Positions 1 through 6,658 of a stretch of 64,000 nt of DNA are shown here, piece by piece. The notes under the pieces are model-generated. The model did not search any database. It had not been told where the DNA came from and saw only the letters and a program-made list of their open reading frames with translations. The stretch spans positions 1-64,000 of IMG/VR virus record IMGVR_UViG_3300022752_000063. One strand, 5' to 3'. The DNA is from a virus. Numbering within the stretch: the stretch's first letter is position 1; every line of letters begins with the position of its first letter. Position numbers and translations under genes: made by a program.

Positions 1-63
1 CAACTCGAGACCATAGCAGTCCCGACCCACTCTCCAAGTCAACTCGGTATTCGTCAGATTCAT
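1..63 (-). CDS. Partial CDS, 5' end only, unknown function
   Basis: An ATG at 63-61 opens a frame that runs off the left edge after 21 codons (starts MNLTNTELTWRV). An AGAGG ribosome site lies about 6 bases upstream. The protein cannot be identified from this stub. It shows that the contig continues to the left with minus-strand genes. Confidence 0.5.
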   Translation of the reverse strand, partial: MNLTNTELTWRVGRDCYGLEL

Positions 64-111
64 TGGATACCTCTTTCTTTTTGGTTGTTTGTTTTACCCT
101 CCACCATGAAG

Positions 112-256
112 GGTGAACAATCCTAATCCCGCCATCCTTGCTCTAGAATCAAGGATGAATAATACCCACCTTTAATTGCCTCAGACTCTGGGCATTGGGG
201 TTTCAAGGGCGTTAATGGGTTAGTCACTCCTCACCTTACGGGTAGGATTGTTCACC
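112..256. promoter_or_regulatory. Intergenic control region with a 14-bp perfect inverted repeat
   Basis: GGTGAACAATCCTA at 112-125 is repeated exactly in inverted orientation at 243-256, 117 bp apart. Between them, CATCCTTG at 134-141 and CAAGGATG about 9 bases later form a small hairpin. The region lies between the minus-strand stub at the left edge and the next small genes. Long-range operator or looping sites, or an RNA stem, are possible; which one is inference. Confidence 0.45.
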
Positions 257-262
257 GTTCAC

Positions 263-409
263 CTAAGATCGTGGATGGCAGATTATGGAAGCATCGTCCC
301 GATACTCCCGCCATCCTTTGCTGGCCATGAAGGATTCAGCCTCCTCTATGCTTTTGAACTGCCCGACTATGTATCCATGCCTAACTACATACCAAATGTA
401 ACTTCGCAT
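263..409 (-). CDS. Small hypothetical protein, 48 aa
   Basis: Begins MRSYIWYVVRHGYIVG, with an AAAGGAG ribosome site 6 bases before the ATG, which decides this start over a longer in-frame one at 532. It resembles the short phage proteins that carry a V.G.F.S.EEAE.F pattern, but I cannot assign a function. It is divergent from the terminase-like gene that starts at 443. Confidence 0.65.
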   Translation of the reverse strand: MRSYIWYVVRHGYIVGQFKSIEEAESFMASKGWREYRDDASIICHPRS

Positions 410-442
410 TGTGTTCTCCTTTCGTTTTGTTATATTCCGCTT

Positions 443-925
443 GTGCCCAAGAAGTTGGACATCGATTGGAAAGCTATTGAAGGACTCTATGCACTCGGGA
501 TGAAACCTGAGGTGATAGCGTCCACCTATCAAATCAACATAAACACCTTAAAGTCAAAGATTCTACGGGGTAAATGGCAGGTGCAACGAGGTGCACTCGA
601 AAAGCGTTCCAATGAAGTGGTGGAAGCTCAAAGGGTGCAAACGCTAGCAAATGCAGGGGTCGCATATCAACAACGCCTGATCAAACACGTTGAAGCTGGA
701 CTGGAAGTCCTCGACTCCAACTTGCCCACTTCCCGCCCCGAGGTCGCTCAACACTTCGATGCGTTGGGCAAGGTGGATAAGATTGCGAGTCGGGCGTATG
801 GTCTTGAATCCACCACCCACCATCCGCAATCCACCACCTTAAATCTTAACCTTTTGCGTGTGGATGCAACACCTTGCACCGTAGATACTTCCGTGAAAAA
901 GGCGGAAGTGATTGACGTGCAATGA
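443..925 (+). CDS. terS: Probable terminase small subunit, 160 aa
   Basis: The N-terminal 40 residues read as a helix-turn-helix of the small-terminase type (DWKAIEGLYALGMKPEVIAS, then INTLKSKILRGKW), followed by a helical middle part (QRLIKHVEAGLEVL). Small terminases bind the packaging site on phage DNA and regulate the large subunit. I take the GTG at 443 because the preceding codons are the complement of the divergent gene at 263-409; no good ribosome site is visible, so the start is uncertain. It lies about 14 kb from the large terminase and is alone on its strand. Confidence 0.6.
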   Translation: MPKKLDIDWKAIEGLYALGMKPEVIASTYQININTLKSKILRGKWQVQRGALEKRSNEVVEAQRVQTLANAGVAYQQRLIKHVEAGLEVLDSNLPTSRPEVAQHFDALGKVDKIASRAYGLESTTHHPQSTTLNLNLLRVDATPCTVDTSVKKAEVIDVQ

Positions 926-950
926 GTTGCTACGCAAGTTAATACATCAT

Positions 951-1157
951 TTATTGTGCGACATTTGAATTAGCCTTCTCGATTGTAAGTTTTCCAGTCA
1001 GGCAATCCAACCAAAGCATGTCACCATTCTCCAGTCGTTTGCCCCGGCGAGTTATGACCGAGGGCGGGCGGTAAGTGTAAGGTTTGCCAACCCGATACAG
1101 ACCGCATTGACGGATTCCATCCATGGAGTTCCGTTTCCAACCTGTTGAGTAGTTCAT
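951..1157 (-). CDS. Small hypothetical protein, 68 aa
   Basis: Begins MNYSTGWKRNSMDG. Its ATG overlaps the TGA of the upstream 43-aa gene (ATGA), and GAGGAAG just upstream supplies a ribosome site. The middle (RPPSVITRRGKRLENGDMLW) suggests a small beta-rich fold. No family recognised. Confidence 0.6.
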   Translation of the reverse strand: MNYSTGWKRNSMDGIRQCGLYRVGKPYTYRPPSVITRRGKRLENGDMLWLDCLTGKLTIEKANSNVAQ

Positions 1158-1285
1158 TCTTCCTCACTTTCGATGATACGGCAGTCCTCGCCTTCTAGTT
1201 TTTTAAGCATAGCTTTAGCATGCTTCAACGACCAGCAATCGGTAATACGATTCCCATCTTTGTCTTGGATGGAGTAATACTTCAT
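1154..1285 (-). CDS. Small hypothetical protein, 43 aa
   Basis: Begins MKYYSIQDKDGNRITDCWSL and ends in an acidic tail (ESEEE). A GGAG/AAGAAGG ribosome site precedes the ATG, and the stop overlaps the next start as ATGA. The pattern of a short strand, a turn and then a helix with KHAKAMLKKLEGE looks like a real small protein. Function unknown. Confidence 0.6.
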   Translation of the reverse strand: MKYYSIQDKDGNRITDCWSLKHAKAMLKKLEGEDCRIIESEEE

Positions 1286-1319
1286 GTGACCTTCTTTCTC
1301 CGCCTGTTAGCGGTGGCGA

Positions 1320-1340
1320 GGCAGACTGATGAGGTCTGCC
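1320..1340 (-). other. Stem-loop between genes, possible terminator
   Basis: GGCAGAC at 1320-1326 pairs perfectly with GTCTGCC at 1334-1340 around a 7-nt loop. A second small stem (AACCC/GGGTT) lies next to it. There is no U-run, so it may be a processing or stability hairpin downstream of the gene at 1366-1776 rather than an intrinsic terminator. Confidence 0.4.
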
Positions 1341-1365
1341 CCGCTGACCGATAACCCTTGGTGGG

Positions 1366-1776
1366 TTAGCTCAACTTGGCAAGAAGAGCTTCCAGTTCCG
1401 CCTTGGGCAAGCTGGCAAGGGACTTGAGAATGTCCTCCTGCTTGAGCTTGGGAGCCTTAACTGCGGGAGTCTTGGCCTTGGAGAATGCGATACGCACTCC
1501 GACCAAGTTGCCTTCCTTGTCGATCGTCTCGACGCTGTTGGACAGCGACAAGCCGTTCGAACGGGCCTTCTCGACGAAGGCCACAGCCTCGGCGTTGCGA
1601 GAGGCACAATAGCGGGAGAACTCCGCCCTGTGCTCCGCACCGCCCATTTCCAACCCGAACGCCTGACCAAATTCCTTGAAGGTCAGTCGCTTGTCAGTTG
1701 TGGCCGTGCTGTTCTTGTATTCCCGAACCGCAACCTTGCGATCCAGTCCTGCTTCAATTACTGCTAATGTGTTCAT
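1366..1776 (-). CDS. Hypothetical protein, 136 aa, Lys/Ala-rich C-terminus
   Basis: Begins MNTLAVIEAGLDRKVAV, with AAGGAG about 8 bases before the ATG; a longer frame back to 1833 has no ribosome site and would run through the leader hairpin. Residues 25-75 (LTFKEFGQAFGLEMGGAEHR, then FSRYCASRNAEAVAFVEKAR) look helical. The C-terminus is a flexible KAPKLKQ linker and a short helix. Preceded by an unusually long structured leader, so expression may be regulated at RNA level. Function unknown. Confidence 0.7.
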   Translation of the reverse strand: MNTLAVIEAGLDRKVAVREYKNSTATTDKRLTFKEFGQAFGLEMGGAEHRAEFSRYCASRNAEAVAFVEKARSNGLSLSNSVETIDKEGNLVGVRIAFSKAKTPAVKAPKLKQEDILKSLASLPKAELEALLAKLS

Positions 1777-1996
1777 ATTGTGATACTCCTTATAGTTAAC
1801 TGTTAGTGTGCCCTCCCACGCAGGAGAACACACGCCAATCCTCCCCCGCCTATGTTATGATCCATCGCTGGCATCATCATCAGACGGGAGAGAATAGGCT
1901 CCCGAATCTTTGGAAGATATTATGCTGGCAAAGCACCAAAGATTCTACATGAATCGCATCCCTTTGGGATGATCTTACTTGCCCACGTACCCTAGG
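1777..1996 (-). promoter_or_regulatory. Structured 5' leader of the 1366-1776 gene
   Basis: No convincing gene. Three foldable elements are visible: GTGTG...CACAC with inner CTCC/GGAG at about 1806-1834; a perfect 10-bp inverted repeat GAATCTTTGG (1904-1913) with CCAAAGATTC (1936-1945); and a CATCCC/GGGATG hairpin with a 3-nt loop at 1957-1971. Together they look like a structured leader or a small non-coding RNA. Confidence 0.4.
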
Positions 1997-2293
1997 TCAC
2001 TCTTGGACACGGACGCTCCTGCTCTCGACGAGGGGAAAGCCTAGGCCGTTGTAGATGATGAACAACGCCTTGCCCGCTTGATCGTGGGTCAATTTGGCCG
2101 TGGTAGCGGTTGCCCGCTTGATTAGGCTCAAATCCTGAAGGCGTGAGAGCGAATCCTTGCAAGAGGGAAGGGTAGCACCCTTGTGGCATCCACGGAACCC
2201 TTGCGGGTGGCATCGGTGGCCGTTTGCACTTCGAGAACGGGTTGCCCCGCCCATCGTATTCCTCCCTCGGAGGGGATCGCCTTGGAGGTACAT
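1997..2293 (-). pseudogene. Possible decayed or frameshifted small gene
   Basis: The C-terminal half of one minus frame looks like real protein (LTHDQAGKALFIIYNGLGFP). Its N-terminal half does not, being rich in Gly, Arg, His and Cys, whereas the +1 frame over the same bases does (QPVLEVQTATDATRKGSVDA). This suggests one gene broken by a frameshift near 2150-2165. A GGAGG-ATG pair at 2254 could alternatively start an intact 85-aa frame. Low confidence in either reading. Confidence 0.3.
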
Positions 2294-2339
2294 TTCGCCT
2301 AGTCGCCTAGACCGTTCTTACTCCAAGTAGTCCTAAACC

Positions 2340-2850
2340 TCACGCTGATTTACCAAAGAACCACAAAGTAATGGGGAAACTCGGGGTCAGGATTCTGACA
2401 AGGATAGGGAGTCTCCTAGACGCCACCCCCCGCCCTATAACCAGCTTTATTACGATAGGGGATTTGAAAAATTTAATTTTTTTTATTCCAAAGGAGCTAA
2501 ACCCGACCAATCTAGCCGCATATACCAAAAGGGATAAATCCAACCCCCACCATCCAAAACCCACCCTGTTTAGGATACGTTTCCACCCCAGGGTGGATTA
2601 TGATAATCCACCCTAAAATAATCAACCCACCCCCTAAGTCGTTGATACGTCTCTGTAGTGGTGTATATGGTGGATTATATTATATTATATATTATAGGTA
2701 TATATATTTAGAATATTATTTGGGCCGTGTATATTGTATAGCAGTAATATAAAAAATCCCCTCCTTGATCCACCACCTGCCCTTTGCCATTCACAGTGAA
2801 CGACTTACAGCAAAAACCCTAACCCACCACCCCAAAATAACCCACCACTT
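2340..2850. other. Gene-free AT-rich region with CCACC iterons, candidate replication origin
   Basis: About 500 bp with no convincing coding frame. Between about 2540 and 2860 the motif A-x-CCACC recurs at least seven times, mostly as AACCCACC or ATCCACC, plus inverted GGTGGATTAT copies. A nearly pure A/T stretch (about 2674-2755) lies between the clusters. Iterated short motifs flanking an AT-rich segment are typical of initiator-bound origins, and the primase-helicase and polymerase genes lie nearby. The origin assignment is inference. Confidence 0.4.
2583..2613. repeat. Two overlapping perfect palindromes
   Basis: CCACCC (2583-2588) pairs with GGGTGG (2591-2596) around two bases. The same GGGTGG begins a second palindrome, GGGTGGATTAT (2591-2601) with ATAATCCACCC (2603-2613) around one base. 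The two stems cannot form together. They sit inside the candidate origin and could be a protein-binding site or a switchable cruciform. Confidence 0.6.
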
Positions 2851-2851
2851 T

Positions 2852-3082
2852 TTAGGTCTTACGCATCAACGACTTACGTTTCCGACGTTTCGATTTTGTA
2901 ACTCCTTGTGGCTCAACCTTTTTCCAGATCTTGCAATTTACGTCCAAACGTACGGATTCTTCCATACAGAACTGATAAGCCTTCCACCCTACACCGTACA
3001 GGTTGAACCATGGAGTCCTGGAGATTAGGTCTCCGATTAAGTAGTATAGGTACGAGACTGTGGATTGAAAACGTTGAATCAT
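2852..3082 (-). CDS. Hypothetical protein, 76 aa, basic C-terminus
   Basis: Begins MIQRFQSTVSYLYYLIGDLI and ends in a run of Lys and Arg (KSKRRKRKS). The composition is protein-like: an aromatic N-terminal half, a short polar middle and a basic tail. The ribosome site is weak. It lies directly downstream of the 210-aa gene on the same strand and at the edge of the candidate origin; a DNA-binding role would fit the tail but is a guess. Confidence 0.5.
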   Translation of the reverse strand: MIQRFQSTVSYLYYLIGDLISRTPWFNLYGVGWKAYQFCMEESVRLDVNCKIWKKVEPQGVTKSKRRKRKSLMRKT

Positions 3083-3097
3083 CTGAAGGTGGCGGGA

Positions 3098-3730
3098 TTA
3101 CCTTGATGGAACCTCGCCTTTAATCCGTTTGGTAAACTCATCCAAGGTCATCTGCCCTGTTTCAAATTTGTAAACTGGATCTTCCGGATCGGATGGGCCA
3201 GCGGATGGGGGATTGAGGAATTCGTATGCTGGGGCTTCTGCTAGCATTCTACCCAACCCCAATCCCCCACTTACTATAGACTTTCCTATATTTTTTAATT
3301 TTGAAGATACGGGAACATACTTCCCCTCTCCTATATGTTTAAATATTTGTGCTTTTGCTGCGTCCAATTCTTTTAGTGGTTCCCCATTCTCCCCAGTCGG
3401 GAAATAGGTAGAACCTTTTCCATGCCTACCTCTCGTGGAGGCTTTTATACTTTCGTCCTTTGTTTGGATTATATAGTGGTCCGGATCTCCAAGAGCATAA
3501 TCTAGATTTACACCACCCTTTGAGAAAGACGGGTAATCGGTTGGTCTACCCGACAGGTTTACCTTGCCTTCTGGTACTTCAGTTTTACCCGCCCCTTTGT
3601 ACGTCGAGCTTCCCTTTGTCCGGATTTTACCTGAATCCAAGATATCTTGAATTGCGTCTGGTCCCCTAATTACCCTATAAAAAGATTTGGGATCAGAAAA
3701 GTAATCTAAATTTGTAGCGCCTAGTGGCAT
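3098..3730 (-). CDS. Possible ADP-ribosyltransferase-fold protein, 210 aa
   Basis: Begins MPLGATNLDYFSDPKSFYRV. The order FYRV (Arg19), then YPSFSKGG (Ser68-Phe-Ser70), then an acidic helix near 117-130 recalls the Arg / Ser-x-Ser / Glu arrangement of ADP-ribosyltransferases, including those found in phage polyvalent proteins. The catalytic Glu cannot be assigned with confidence, so this is tentative. A Gly-rich hydrophobic segment follows at about 147-165. The MPLG start is shared with three small virion-region proteins at 50711, 52246 and 53209. Base composition is more AT-rich than the replication genes. Confidence 0.55.
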   Translation of the reverse strand: MPLGATNLDYFSDPKSFYRVIRGPDAIQDILDSGKIRTKGSSTYKGAGKTEVPEGKVNLSGRPTDYPSFSKGGVNLDYALGDPDHYIIQTKDESIKASTRGRHGKGSTYFPTGENGEPLKELDAAKAQIFKHIGEGKYVPVSSKLKNIGKSIVSGGLGLGRMLAEAPAYEFLNPPSAGPSDPEDPVYKFETGQMTLDEFTKRIKGEVPSR

Positions 3731-3795
3731 GGTTGACCCTTATATAACATTTTGGTACGGATCGTCTAGTGACATCAGCGTCTGAAATCGTTCGA

Positions 3796-4389
3796 TCATA
3801 CTTTCCTCGCTATGATGTTTTCTCTGGATTTGTGTACCTGCTCGAATCTCTGGTGTCGCAGTTCCTCGATAATGCCTTCGTAGCTTGCCTCTTGGGTGTG
3901 CTCAATGCAGACCAGCCGTGTTTTATCCAGACGTCCACGCATGGACTTGAGGATCAGAAGATCGTGGCCTTCGGTGTCTATGCTCACGAAATCAAAGTCT
4001 CCCGTGAGGTCCTTGGGGCTGATTGCGTTGACCTTGAACTTGGGCGATCCGATTAAGTGCGGGAACAACTCTTTGGCGTTGCTGGAAATTGACGAGCTGA
4101 ATTGTGGTCCGTGAGAGTCGTAAAAGAAATCGGTCAGCCCCGACTTGTCCGACATTGCGGCATTGATGAGCGTGAATCGTTCGTCGTTTCCGTATCGTTT
4201 CAGCAAATCCAAAAACAGGTGGGGGTTTGGTTCCACCAGCGTTCCCGACCAGCCCAGCAAAGCCAAGGCCCGTGTGTTGCTCAACGTCTGGCCGTCGTGG
4301 GCCCCGATGTCCAAGAACCTTCCGTTGGGTATGTCGGCCAGCTCCCTCAGGATAACCGGCTGTTCGTCGGTCTGGGTGAAGTGCTCCAT
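3796..4389 (-). CDS. FkbM-family SAM-dependent methyltransferase, 197 aa
   Basis: The SAM-binding motif I is FLDIGAHDGQT (25-35), the acidic motif after strand 2 is LVEPNP (51-56), and the FkbM-type motif DFVSIDTEGHDLLILKSM is at 133-150. FkbM enzymes usually O-methylate sugars or polyketides. Length is near the family minimum, so it is a single-domain enzyme. It lies between the ADP-ribosyltransferase-like gene and the primase. A second FkbM domain occurs at the end of the protein at 20932-23058. The substrate is unknown; a glycan is likely. Confidence 0.85.
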   Translation of the reverse strand: MEHFTQTDEQPVILRELADIPNGRFLDIGAHDGQTLSNTRALALLGWSGTLVEPNPHLFLDLLKRYGNDERFTLINAAMSDKSGLTDFFYDSHGPQFSSSISSNAKELFPHLIGSPKFKVNAISPKDLTGDFDFVSIDTEGHDLLILKSMRGRLDKTRLVCIEHTQEASYEGIIEELRHQRFEQVHKSRENIIARKV

Positions 4390-4400
4390 TTACAAGTATT

Positions 4401-4511
4401 CTACTGGATGGGTATATCGGTGTCGATGACTTCCGCCGCGCCCGCTTTCTGGCTTTTGATGATTATCTGGACCGTCTCATTCATAATGACACGCAAGCGG
4501 AATTGAACCAC
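4401..4511 (-). CDS. Possible very small protein, 36 aa
   Basis: A GTG at 4511, just after the primase stop, opens a frame VVQFRLRVIMNETVQIIIKS and on to TDIPIQ; an internal ATG would give 27 aa. It ends 11 bases before the FkbM start, which suits a compact operon, but the ribosome site is poor and the opposite strand also has an open frame here. Confidence 0.3.
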   Translation of the reverse strand: MVQFRLRVIMNETVQIIIKSQKAGAAEVIDTDIPIQ

Positions 4512-4525
4512 CTACGGTCACGTGG

Positions 4526-6658
4526 CTAGATCTCTTCGTTTGATTTGAGACTGATCTTCCAGATCGTGGTACCACGCACGATCCTTCGTTTCAGCCTCTC
4601 GTCCGTGGATGAGAGGTTCGCCAACATTCGTCCCAGCGCCCGGGCTCCGTGGATGAACATCTTCACCGAGTCCCGGAGACTTGCGTCATTCTGGAAAGCC
4701 AACAATAGTTCCGTCGCCGTGCCCGACCATTCCTCGCTCTCGGGATGATCCTTGGCGTACTGTCTTAGGTACAGGTCGAGGAACTCCGAGAACTCGTGTG
4801 AGCCGGACGACGACCTAGATTCTTGGAGCAGGATCGGGTGGTGGTAGGATTTCACACCGTACCGTTCCGAACCTTTTGTTTCCTGCGGAGCATTCCAGCT
4901 AACCAACCAAGCGGCGAAGTGGGGGATCTCCTGATTGAGGATTGCCTCCAAGTCCGCGTGGCTGGGGAACTCGATGCCGTGGTCCTTGAACTTGAACAAG
5001 CTGATCTTGTCCAGGATCGAACCATCCGTGTGCGGTATTGCTTGAATGGATTCTGGATCGTCGTTTAACGTGTCGATGATCCGCCCCATCCAGTCCACGG
5101 TCTGTGCATCATGGAACTTCCGGTGATAGGCGTGACGTGTGTTGGCCACGCCCTTCTTGATCATCTGGCTGAACTTCTTGTGGGATTCCATCGAATTGGC
5201 GCTGGAGGAATCGTCGACGTTCCATACGGCGACCTCGAACAGCTCGGCGTTGAATGCGCTTCCGTTGACGAGGTAATCCGATGCATCGCTACCTCCCCCC
5301 ATGAGGCTGGCAACAATGCGGGAACCGAAGAGAGTTTTACCTTTCCCGACTGGCCCCGCGATAAACACGGCCTGACCGGGTACGAGGCGACCTTCCAATG
5401 CCGAGCAGTAGAATCGCTTTAGCCAAGCCATCAGAAACGTCAGGGAATCGTGGGGGTCCAGAGCCTTGTCCAAGAAGTTGGCTATCCACGGGAAGCCCTC
5501 TCCCCAAGCATGGGGACCCTCCGCCGGCTGTACCAAGCGTAGGCGCGAGATGTTGAGCACCCTACGCCCGTTCTGCACCAGGACCTCTCTTGGATCATAA
5601 AGACAAGGAATAGGGGCATCTATGATGCGAGAATCGCGTATACGGCGCATGGCCTCGTCCGCTTGGGACAGGGTACCCCGTAGATCGGGGGCCCCAGATA
5701 GCCCGAAAGAGCCAATGATATCCTGCTTGGCCACCCCTGCTTCGCTAGACCGCCATTTGCCCTCGAGGTCCCGACGCCAGTAATACTTGCCGTCGAACCA
5801 GAAACTCGAGATGGCACCGCCGTATTGATCCTCTTGGAACTCCCGTACCCAGTTGGAACCAAACAGGTCGGCCCAGTTGTAGAAGCTACGTTCCTGTGAG
5901 AAAGCAACCATGCCGGTCTCGGTGACAATCGCCGCGGTCGGGTTGACCGACTCGGGGTTCCAGAACGCAGGTCCTCGGGCCCCGACTTCAAACGGTCCCA
6001 TCCACTTGCCCGGATAGGTCGCCTGTACCCGTTCGAACACCTTGTCCAACGGGATTGCCGCGTCGCCCTCGCCACGATACTTGCGGGCTTTCTCAACGGC
6101 TTGGCCGAGCAAGTTGTGGATCGCCGTGGATTTGATCGGCACTTCGCTGAACGGAATGGCCGGTGGCATCCAGCAGTAATACTGTTCGGGCCGGTGGATG
6201 TTGTCGTCCAGTCCGGGGAAAAGATTCTTGGCATTGGTTTCCTTAATCAACAATCCAAGGAACTCCTTGAGCACTCCAGGGAGAATGGCGATCGGTTCCT
6301 CAAACATCCAGATCACACGGCAGTTTCCACTAACCGTCCGGTGTGCGAACATGGGTTTAAATCCCGTGCGTGTTCTGCGTGCAAGACCATCGACAATTTC
6401 CTCGCGTGTGACAACGGCGTCGTAGTCCGCAATCAGTCCGTGCATTTTCCACGGAGCGTTGGATTTGTTTACACGGCCGTGTGGATTAATACCCTCATAC
6501 GCCGAAACAAAATATCCCTCAGTTGTGTCAGCCGAGACCCAGTCCTTGAAAGCGTCTTTTGTTTTTGGAAACTTCGGCCATTCCTTGATCTCCCAAGGTT
6601 TGACCGGAGTTATGTTTCCGCTCGATAGGTTGGGAAGCGAGAAGAGTGTCGTCTTCAT
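4526..6658 (-). CDS. Primase-helicase, primase-like N-terminus with SF3/D5-like ATPase, 710 aa
   Basis: Start ATG at 6658 overlaps the polymerase stop as ATGA; a longer GTG start at 6670 is less likely. The N-terminal part has GLIADYDAVV, SGNCRVIWMF and NIHRPEQYYCW, consistent with an archaeo-eukaryotic-type primase fold, though this is less certain than the ATPase. The C-terminal ATPase has Walker A AGPVGKGKT (about 434-442) and Walker B VAVWNVDD (about 474-481), followed by a KFSQMIKKG segment, as in D5-type phage and plasmid helicases. It would unwind and prime the phage DNA together with the polymerase encoded just upstream. Confidence 0.8.
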   Translation of the reverse strand: MKTTLFSLPNLSSGNITPVKPWEIKEWPKFPKTKDAFKDWVSADTTEGYFVSAYEGINPHGRVNKSNAPWKMHGLIADYDAVVTREEIVDGLARRTRTGFKPMFAHRTVSGNCRVIWMFEEPIAILPGVLKEFLGLLIKETNAKNLFPGLDDNIHRPEQYYCWMPPAIPFSEVPIKSTAIHNLLGQAVEKARKYRGEGDAAIPLDKVFERVQATYPGKWMGPFEVGARGPAFWNPESVNPTAAIVTETGMVAFSQERSFYNWADLFGSNWVREFQEDQYGGAISSFWFDGKYYWRRDLEGKWRSSEAGVAKQDIIGSFGLSGAPDLRGTLSQADEAMRRIRDSRIIDAPIPCLYDPREVLVQNGRRVLNISRLRLVQPAEGPHAWGEGFPWIANFLDKALDPHDSLTFLMAWLKRFYCSALEGRLVPGQAVFIAGPVGKGKTLFGSRIVASLMGGGSDASDYLVNGSAFNAELFEVAVWNVDDSSSANSMESHKKFSQMIKKGVANTRHAYHRKFHDAQTVDWMGRIIDTLNDDPESIQAIPHTDGSILDKISLFKFKDHGIEFPSHADLEAILNQEIPHFAAWLVSWNAPQETKGSERYGVKSYHHPILLQESRSSSGSHEFSEFLDLYLRQYAKDHPESEEWSGTATELLLAFQNDASLRDSVKMFIHGARALGRMLANLSSTDERLKRRIVRGTTIWKISLKSNEEI

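Noticed and set aside
2371-2616. 81-aa plus-strand frame in the AT-rich region
   Set aside because: No ribosome site, Pro/Asn-rich sequence caused by the CCACC motifs, and it runs into the palindromes of the candidate origin.
3769-4506. Several plus-strand frames across the FkbM gene
   Set aside because: They are complements of the minus-strand gene, which has clear methyltransferase motifs.
4398-4529. Protein-like plus-strand frame (DGYIGVDDFRRARFLAFDDY) between the primase and FkbM genes
   Set aside because: No ATG, GTG or TTG start or ribosome site; it could be a gene remnant but cannot be supported, and a minus-strand frame covers the same bases.
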